Shown here: piece after piece, positions 56,601 through 64,000 of the stretch
Position numbering within the stretch: the stretch's first letter is position 1
How the letters are laid out: each line of letters starts with the position of its first letter
The notes under the pieces: generated by a model
Told to the model about the DNA's origin: nothing
The model's input: only the letters and a program-made list of their open reading frames with translations
Databases searched by the model: none
Position numbers and translations under genes: made by a program
Assembly (NCBI GenBank): GCA_963921425.1
Contig: OY992832.1
Span: 17,086,835-17,150,834, forward strand
Source: Dryas octopetala
Lineage: Eukaryota; Streptophyta; Magnoliopsida; Rosales; Rosaceae
DNA length: 64,000 bases
Reading direction: 5' to 3'

Positions 56601-59051
56601 ACACGGAACGATGGCTTTTGGCCAACACACAAACTTCACAATTAAAATCGGAAATGTTTAAACCAAGAAATAACGAGGGAAATAAACGTCGAAGATAACT
56701 AAAGGAAGGATGACCAAGTCGGCGATGCCACAACCAGATCTCCTTCTTATTTTCTGAGGAACCATCACGAACTAAACGCACAATGCCACTACTGTCTGAA
56801 GCGGAAACCCCATTATCCAGATAGTACAAACCACCACTCTTTCTACCACTGCCAATCTTCTCCTTGGTATGAATGTCCTGGAAAACACAATGAGTAGGAA
56901 AGAATGTGGCCACACAATTATGAGTTTTGGTTAGTTGACTAACAGAAATAAGATTACAATTTAGGGAAGGAACAAACAGCACATTATGCAAGGATAAAAC
57001 AGAGGAGAAGGAGACCGTGCCGCCCCCTAGAACAGGAGATGACACCCCATTAGCATTAACAATAACTGGTTTAGGACAGACAGATGAAAAATGACTAAAA
57101 ACATAACGATCAGAAGTCATATGATCCGTAGCACCTGTATCAATTATCCATGCACCATTACTAGTACAAGCAGAAGTACTCAAAACAGAGTTAGAGATAC
57201 CTGACTTGGCAACAAAGCTGGAGGAACTAACAGAGTTCACCCTGGAGCTTGAGTTATCAACCTTCGGATTAGAAGAAGAAGAAGCTTTCATTCCCTTCGG
57301 ATGCCACTCTGGATAGCCATGAAGCTTAAAGCATTTTTCGACCATATGAGTTGTACCCCCACAGTGAGTGCACTTCCGGTCAGGTTTCTTAGCATCTTTA
57401 TTGGAGAATTTTCGGGCCGCCATAGCGACCGCTCCATCAATACCCCCCATCATAGCTTCTTGCCGATTAGCCTCGGAGCACACAATTGCATAGGCCGCCT
57501 GTAATTTAGGCAGAGGAGACATGGCAAGAATACGACCCCGAACTCCATCTAGATGAGAATCCAAACCAGCTAGAAACATGTATAATCTCTGAGAGTTAAT
57601 CATAGTGGTATATTTTTCAACATCACTCGCATAATCCATAATGCAAGGTTCAATTGCATCAATATCCTGCCAAAGTTTTTGTAGCTTGCCAAAATAGGAA
57701 ATAATAGATCCACCATTTTGACGTACAGAGATTACCTCACAATGGAGTTGGTAGGCTTTGGAAGCATCTTGGCTCACTGTATAAGTCTGTTTGGCCGCGT
57801 CCCAGATGTCCTTCGCCGTTGGTAGTCGAATAAAGAGAGAACGGACTTCTTTGGTCATAGCATCAAGAAGCCAAGACTTGACCATGCAATTCTCATCCTC
57901 CCATGTTTCAAACTCATCCGAATTCACATCTTCTGGAGCTGCTCGTGTTCCTGTGATAAAACCCCACCGTTTTCGACCTCTAATTTTATTTTGCACAATG
58001 AGAGCCCAATCAATATAATTCGAGCCATCAAGTTTCTCGGGTGAGACAAGTGATGACACATCCTGAGAGCTTAACGGAGGAAGAGCAGGCAACGGCAGTT
58101 TGGAGTTAACCACATCTTTGTTCTTATTTCCGTTCGAGCCTCCAGGACTAGAGGGAGGTGTTTGTGTTTGAGACATGATGGCACGTGGAGCAAACAGCCA
58201 AAAAACCACAAAGAGGAACAGTCCACTGCACTGCTACAGTACAAAGCACACAGAAAATCAACAAAAAACAAAAAAGCAAAACAGCGCCGCCACTACAAGC
58301 GACAGGCCAGGTCGGCGTCGCAAGGTTGGTCGACGGCGGGAGGGGGCAAGGTTGGTCGGCGGAGCGCAGGCAGAGGCGGAGCGACTCGCTGGTAGTTGAC
58401 CCGAGCGACGAAGCAGGCGGAGCGGGAGATTATGGGTTCGGGTCCCACCGTGATCGCCAGGCGACGGCTGCTGATGCGTGGCGGAGGCGCGCAGGCTGAC
58501 GTCTCTGTTGATCGGCTTGTGACAGGGGCGCGTAGGTAGACGTCACAGCTGGTCCGCGTGTGACAGAGGCGCGCAGGCAGGGGCGGAGGCGCACGAGGGA
58601 GACAGAGATGGTGGACGCGGGACCGACGTGGAGCAGCAGCAGAGAGTGAGCCGCACGCGACGGTGGCAGGGGTCCGGCCCGCGAGCGACGGTGGCAGGCG
58701 TCCGGTGGCGTCGCTGCTAAAGTCAGATAGCAGAGGAGCTTGCCAAGGAACAGTAGAATTTTTCAACTCTACAAAGAACTACAGTAGAATTTTGTCAGAG
58801 AAGACCAATGAACAGTAGAATTTTTCTGGAAAAACTCTTCAAAAAAACCAGTAGGATAGAGAACCATGCTCTGATACCATGTTCAGAGGAGGCTTAGGTT
58901 TAGGGTTTTCAATATCTTTTCTGATTAATTGAATAAGACCACTAAAAGTGGTTTATATACATGGGCCTATAACTAAAATACAGGAATTAATAAACCACCT
59001 AATTAATTCTAATAATTACACAATAATCACACGTGTTGACTCACACCAACA
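53633..59051 (-). mobile_element. Ty1/copia LTR retrotransposon, copy 2 (looks whole), in intron 1 of locus G
   Basis: LTRs at 53633-53804 and 58880-59051 (172 bp each, identical by eye). Target duplication TAATC at 53628-53632 and 59052-59056; A and B keep the empty site. The Met-tRNA-type primer site lies just inside the right LTR and the purine tract inside the left LTR, so the element runs on the minus strand. One uninterrupted gag-pol frame of roughly 1460 codons carries the zinc knuckle, protease (DTGATDHM), pre-integrase and integrase zone, reverse transcriptase (YVDDM) and RNase H in copia order. The GC-rich leader is about 670 bp. Same family as the element at 15759-21118. Looks whole and very young; whether it moves is unknown. 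Confidence 0.97.
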
Positions 59052-59985
59052 TAATCATGGATCAAAATATATAGTTAAAAATTCATAATCATGGATCAAA
59101 ATACATAGTTAAAAAATTCAATCTAGAGTACTATTGTTTATGCAGGAAAAAGCAAAATCCCAACGCGCACAATCGTCGCCATTGTTGCTCCAATTGCCGT
59201 CTCCATGCTACTTTTTGTATTGGGCTGCCGTTTCATAACTAGGAGAGCAAAAAAGAAGTACAATGCAATAGAGGAAGCAAGCGGTAAAAGAAAATAAATT
59301 ACAGTTTGTGACATGATCATAAAGAACTTCTATATCATCGTCTTAATTTCTACATTATGCTCCAGTACGTAGTTAAGTCTTTTGAAAACTCAGTGCATTC
59401 ACTGTTCGGTTGTGTAGGTGAGAATGACATGACTACTGTGGAGTCTTTGCAATTTGATTTTGGTACCATTGAAGCCGCCACAAACAATTTCTCTGATGAG
59501 AACAAGTTAGGTGAAGGTGGATTTGGTCAAGTTTACAAGGTATGAAATCAGTGCTTATTTAAAATCTACAAAGTTTCCATTTCCTGCATGAAAATCTTAA
59601 ATCTGAATAATGTCAGAACCTAAGAACTAAGATGGGATTAAAAGTTTTGTAAAAATCACCATTCTATCGATTGATTAAAGTTTGTTCTCAGGGTATTCTC
59701 TCGAGTGGGGAAGAAATAGCTGTGAAAAGGCTATCACGAAGTTCTGGCCAAGGTGCAGAAGAATTTAATTAAGAATGAAATGGTATTGGTTGCCAAGCTT
59801 CAACACAGAAATCTGGTTAGGCTATTGGGATTTTGCTTGGAAGGAGAAGAAAAGATACTTGTTTATGAATATGTGCCCAACAAAAGCCTTGACTATTTTC
59901 AATTTGGTTTGTACACTGAAACATCTGATAGTCTTTCCTTATGCAAAAGCATTAGTTCAATACGTATTTGAATCCAATTCCTTGA

Positions 59986-60246
<261 letters not shown>

Positions 60247-61019
60247 TAGTAAGTTCTCATTCATCTTTTCTTTTCCCCTCACGCCATCTGTTTTGCACAA
60301 TCTTGATACTTCGTAATATCTGGATTAACTCATTGTTGAACAAAATTTTTAAATAAATAATAAATATTACCCAACATAATTTCACCCAAATTCATTTATG
60401 GAATAAGGGTTTTTATTATTTTGGGTACGACCCATTCAAGATGGAGTACATCTCTTAATTACGGTCCCTTGACTTAAGGGAACACCCTTTGATTCCAAAT
60501 GCAATGAAACCAACGGATCACTTTGTGAGTGTTTAGATTTCCAATAGATAAAAGACCTATTGAAATAGAATTTATTTGTGATTGCGGTTGCACCCGTATT
60601 TTAGGTTGCCTACGTACCCACTGCAGGATCAAACCACACGTAGTTCAGTTTTTGGGAATTAAATGGGTGGATGACCCATTTAAATGATTTGTGTAACTTG
60701 GGTAGGGTTTAGAGCCCTTGGATTTGATTTGAGAAATTAATTCAGGGACTTTTGTGTGTAGAACTAATTTCTGAAGGATTTGGGTGGATTTGATTTGGTG
60801 CGAAATTAATTCAAAGAAATTTGTATGAATTAATTCCTAAGGGAATTTAGAGAATTTTGTAAATGAGGTTGAGTGTGAATTTTGCTCACATTGCCTACGT
60901 ACCCATGATGGGATCAAACCGGACGTAGTTCGGTGAAAGAATTTGACTTGATTGGCTTTGTGCCATTTTTGGAGTTGAGTTTAGGATTTAGATTTGAGAT
61001 ATTTGGTTTTGTACCAATT

Positions 61020-61170
61020 TAAGAGAAATGGTTTTGTACCATTTGAGAAATGTGGTTTTGTACCAATTTGAGAATTTGGTTTTGTACCAATTTGAGAGTT
61101 TGAATTTGGGGTTTGGATTTGGTTTCAGTTTTGTACCGAGAGAGTTGGTTTTGTATCAATTTGAGAGTTT
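61020..61170 (+). repeat. Short tandem repeat (TTGGTTTTGTACCAATTTGAG type)
   Basis: Diverged copies, roughly 26-30 bases each, of GGTTTTGTACC followed by ATTTGAGA-type sequence run from about 60990 to 61170 inside the 2.4-kb insertion. Confidence 0.7.
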
Positions 61171-62089
61171 GAATTTGGGATTGGAGAAAAATGTGCCCAT
61201 TAATATTTTCGTATCATTTATTTTTTTTAAATGACACATATTCTTATTTTTAATGGGTGAACATGAATTTAGTTGTATGCCCACTATAATTGTTTTGTAT
61301 CAATTATTTATTAATTGATACATTTTATATTTTTTTTAATGGGCAAACTGATTTGAGAAAGGTCGATTGGACTTTGTACCAATTATTTGTTAATTGGTAA
61401 AAATTCATTTGCTAATGGGAAATTTAACCGAATATTATCCCATTAAACTTGATATAAACTTTGCACCAGCTACATGTTAACTGGTATTTTCTTTTGTGGG
61501 TTGGAGTCTACACCCAATCCGAATGGACTGATATGTTGCTTCTTTTTTTTTGTTTAGAGGATACGGGCTTAAGACTTTGCTTGGGCTGCAACCATTTTTT
61601 TTTGTCTTTTATGGGTTAAGCCTTTACATATCACTTTAGGCCTTTGTCTTTTCCTCTTGCTTGCTGCGCCTTCTTCTTTTCTTTCTTTGTTCCACAACCC
61701 ATGCAAATCATCCACCAAATTTACATGCATTCTTTTGTCTTTTAAAAAGACTTGTCTTCAGATGCATAGCCCACTAGATACCAAAAGGTAGTCTGGTCCT
61801 TGACTTTTGTGCACAAGGCCCAAAAGATGGATGCAATGGTATTAAACCATTAAACTACAAATTAACAACACCTGCTGCCTTAAGAGTTTTCTTTGACGCA
61901 TGGAAAGGTAAGTCTCACACTTGTAGTTTAAAGTATTTTGAAGCAAGGCTTCAAGAGAACTTGATTTTCTCTTCCCTGTGTACCAATACTGCCGCGGACT
62001 ATTGCTTTTTTGTTTGTTTGCAGGTACCTTTCTCATCTGCTTTGGATCATCTTAATCAGCAGACTAACTGCATTTTTTTGTAACTCAAC

Positions 62090-62365
62090 GCACCATGGAT
62101 TCAGCCCAATCCGTTCGGTGCTTGAGATATATGGATTCAACAGAATCCTTTATGGTTTCAGCCGAAACCAATTTGGAGATGGATTCAGCCGAATCCTTTG
62201 ATAAATTTTGGTGGTTTCAGCCGAAACCGATTGAGAGAAAAATGGATTCAGCCGAATCCTTTGATGAATTTTTGTGGTTTCAGCCGAAACCGATTGAGAG
62301 AAAATGGATTCAGCCGAATCCTTTGGTAAACTTTTTTGAGGTTTCAGCCGAAACCAAATATTGAA
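62090..62365. repeat. Alternating near-palindrome array inside the 2.4-kb insertion
   Basis: Two 16-base near-palindromes, GGATTCAGCCGAATCC and GGTTTCAGCCGAAACC, alternate about seven to eight times, spaced by short spacers including GATTGAGAGAAAA. The first, at about 62097, is degenerate (GGATTCAGCCCAATCC). Each could fold into a small hairpin. Confidence 0.85.
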
Positions 62366-63488
62366 AGGAGCAATGAATAAAAGAAGTGTCATCTACCTAG
62401 CAGTGGCAAAGCTTTGGTGATGGCAAATATACGTTCCTCTTCTTCCTGCAGCCTTTCGGTGTCTTCTCTCCTCTTTCTCTCCTCTCTTTTTTTTTGAACC
62501 CCTTATGCTCTATTTATAGAGTCCATGGGAAGTCCAAGTGATGAGATCAGATGGAGATGAGATAACTCTCTCCATTTAAATTTAAACTCATCAGATAAGA
62601 GATAATTAAGCTTTCAGATAAATCCACATTATCTCACTTTTCAATTTGTTTTCATTTGAAATTAATGTGGCACATGGCATATGGGGATCTTATCTCAACC
62701 TCAACCTTTGTATTTTTTTTTTGAATTTTTTTACGGTTCAACACTCATACGAGGATGATATTATCTTTGAATCATAGTTCATGCTCTGTGTATAGTGGAA
62801 GCCATTAGCCTTGAACCAAATTGAAATGGATTAAATTATAAAATTGAATATGAAAAGTTTCCTCATTATCCTTTTCCTAAAATTTCTATACTGATGATGA
62901 TGCTGCTGTAGCTGCTTGCAGTGGATACATTGCTCCGGAATATGCAATTCACGGACAATTTTCTGTCAAGTCCGATCTATATAGTTTTGGTGTTTTAGTG
63001 TTAGAAATTATCAGTGGCAAAAAGAACAGTCATTTCCTTGAAATGAATTCTGCTGAGGACATCGTGAGATATGTAAGCTTAAACCGAAAACTGTAGTTTT
63101 GTTCTCCTGTGCATCTTGACTACCATTGATAACAACATAAATTAAACTGTTGAGTTCATGCAGGCTTGGAAACTATGGAGAGATGGGACAGCTTTGGAAT
63201 TGTTGGATCCAAGAATGAGAGATTCTTATTCGAGGAGCGAAGTTAAGAGAGGTATCCATATTGGGTTACTTTGTGTTCAGGAAGATCCAACTGACCGGCC
63301 TACAATGCAATCGGTAGTTCTCATGCTTAATAGTTACTCTGCCACTACCCCAACAGCCAGCATTTGTCTTTCGAAGTAGTACAACCGAGGGGTACATGCC
63401 AAGGATAACACTGGAGTCTGGTCAATCTATCAGCAAGTCAACTCCGTCTATTGATGATGTATCTATCACCGAAGTATACCCTCGATAG

Positions 63489-64000
63489 TTTGAGTAAATT
63501 CACAAGGTCTTATCTAGTAGTAATATCTAGTTGCATATGACTGTTGTTAGGACTCTGAGTTTCAATATCTTTATTTTGAGTAAACATTGTATCTGCCTAC
63601 TATGAGTGTACGACCCAGTCCATAGTCTTAGGACCTATACATGTGAAGACCAAAGAGAAAGATAAACCTTTTCCACATAACGTGATAGACATGTTTTAGC
63701 ATTCACACCTGTGTGTTGTCGTCTTGGAAAAGACTTCTGGTTTGTCGTCTGGGTTAAACCTTGTTCAGTTTATGGTTGCCTATACCCCTTTAAATCCTTG
63801 CTCCCAAGTTCCCAACACAAGCACAAAGTCAATCCTCAATAGGAAGAATGTATAATGAAATTAATTAGGTAGTTCTGGTCACATCACTGTCTTATATTAA
63901 TGGCTGGAGTTATGAATACAAACTTATTTTCTGGTCATCTTAGACTCTGTCTGCAAATAATCAATAATATCTAACATCAAATACCAAAAATTTGTAGAAG
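63489..64000. other. 3' flank of locus G
   Basis: Matches the 3' flanks of A and B with more differences than they show from each other, and continues to the window edge. Whether the 301-bp array follows cannot be seen. Confidence 0.75.

Larger units (their letters stand above)
60334..62743 (+). mobile_element. 2.4-kb solo-LTR-like insertion in intron 5 of locus G
   Basis: Ends TGTTGAAC...GTTCAACA, flanked by a perfect 5-bp target duplication CTCAT (60329-60333 and 62744-62748). A and B have the uninterrupted site. No coding domain, primer site or second LTR is seen inside, so it is best read as a long solo LTR. Repeated phrases of the type GCCTACGTACCC with ACGTAGTTC (about 60608 and 60893) resemble those in some Ty3/gypsy LTRs, a weak assignment. 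Internal short repeats lie at 61020-61170 and 62090-62365. Strand is arbitrary. Confidence 0.75.

Overview
The window is nuclear DNA from a flowering plant, almost certainly a eudicot. Genes have many short introns with GT-AG borders, intergenic DNA is AT-rich, and there are plant Ty1/copia, CACTA, Mutator-like and hAT elements. The main gene family is the plant-specific cysteine-rich receptor-like kinase (CRK; two DUF26 domains, one membrane span, a Ser/Thr kinase). A rosaceous source is a guess only; nothing seen here fixes the genus.

The backbone is a head-to-tail array of seven CRK loci, all on the + strand and sharing one seven-exon plan (ectodomain; membrane span; juxtamembrane plus glycine loop; Lys exon; HRD/DFG exon; subdomain IX exon; C-terminal exon). 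They are called A to G here: A (1-2274, cut by the window edge), C (4912-7341, no ectodomain exon), B (8312-11319, intact), D (12709-15534, broken ectodomain, kinase exons open), E (25129-27593, decayed), F (33432-36606, intact) and G (52705-63488, frameshifted and split by two retroelement insertions). A and B are almost identical at a constant spacing of 9045 bp, and G is an older copy of the same type. E is a decayed relative of F. Decay concentrates in the ectodomain exon, which is lost or broken in C, D, E and G.

Mobile DNA fills the rest. Two copies of one Ty1/copia family are present: 15759-21118, just 3' of D and broken, and 53633-59051, antisense in intron 1 of G and apparently whole. 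Each has identical LTRs and a 5-bp target duplication. Solo-LTR-like insertions lie in intron 5 of E (26125-26902) and intron 5 of G (60334-62743). A 5.9-kb CACTA element (36768-42713) with arrays of a GGGCGACGAA-type motif sits 3' of F. Two elements with 9-bp target duplications (22490-23310, 32595-33142) look Mutator-like. A hAT element (49504-51372) carries a fused fragment of a splicing-factor gene resembling PRP38B. A truncated LINE (about 29041-29945, minus strand), an ankyrin-repeat pseudogene (about 23600-24530) and an ARF GTPase first-exon fragment (46353-46496) complete the recognisable content.

The CRK products are expected to act separately as plasma-membrane receptors in stress and immune signalling, not as a pathway or operon. 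The biological interest is rapid birth and death of receptor genes: a very young duplication, a 301-bp repeat that varies in copy number and ends about 70 bp before one start codon, loss of ectodomains, changed catalytic residues, and young retroelements inside or beside the genes. I found no evidence for a wholly new system.
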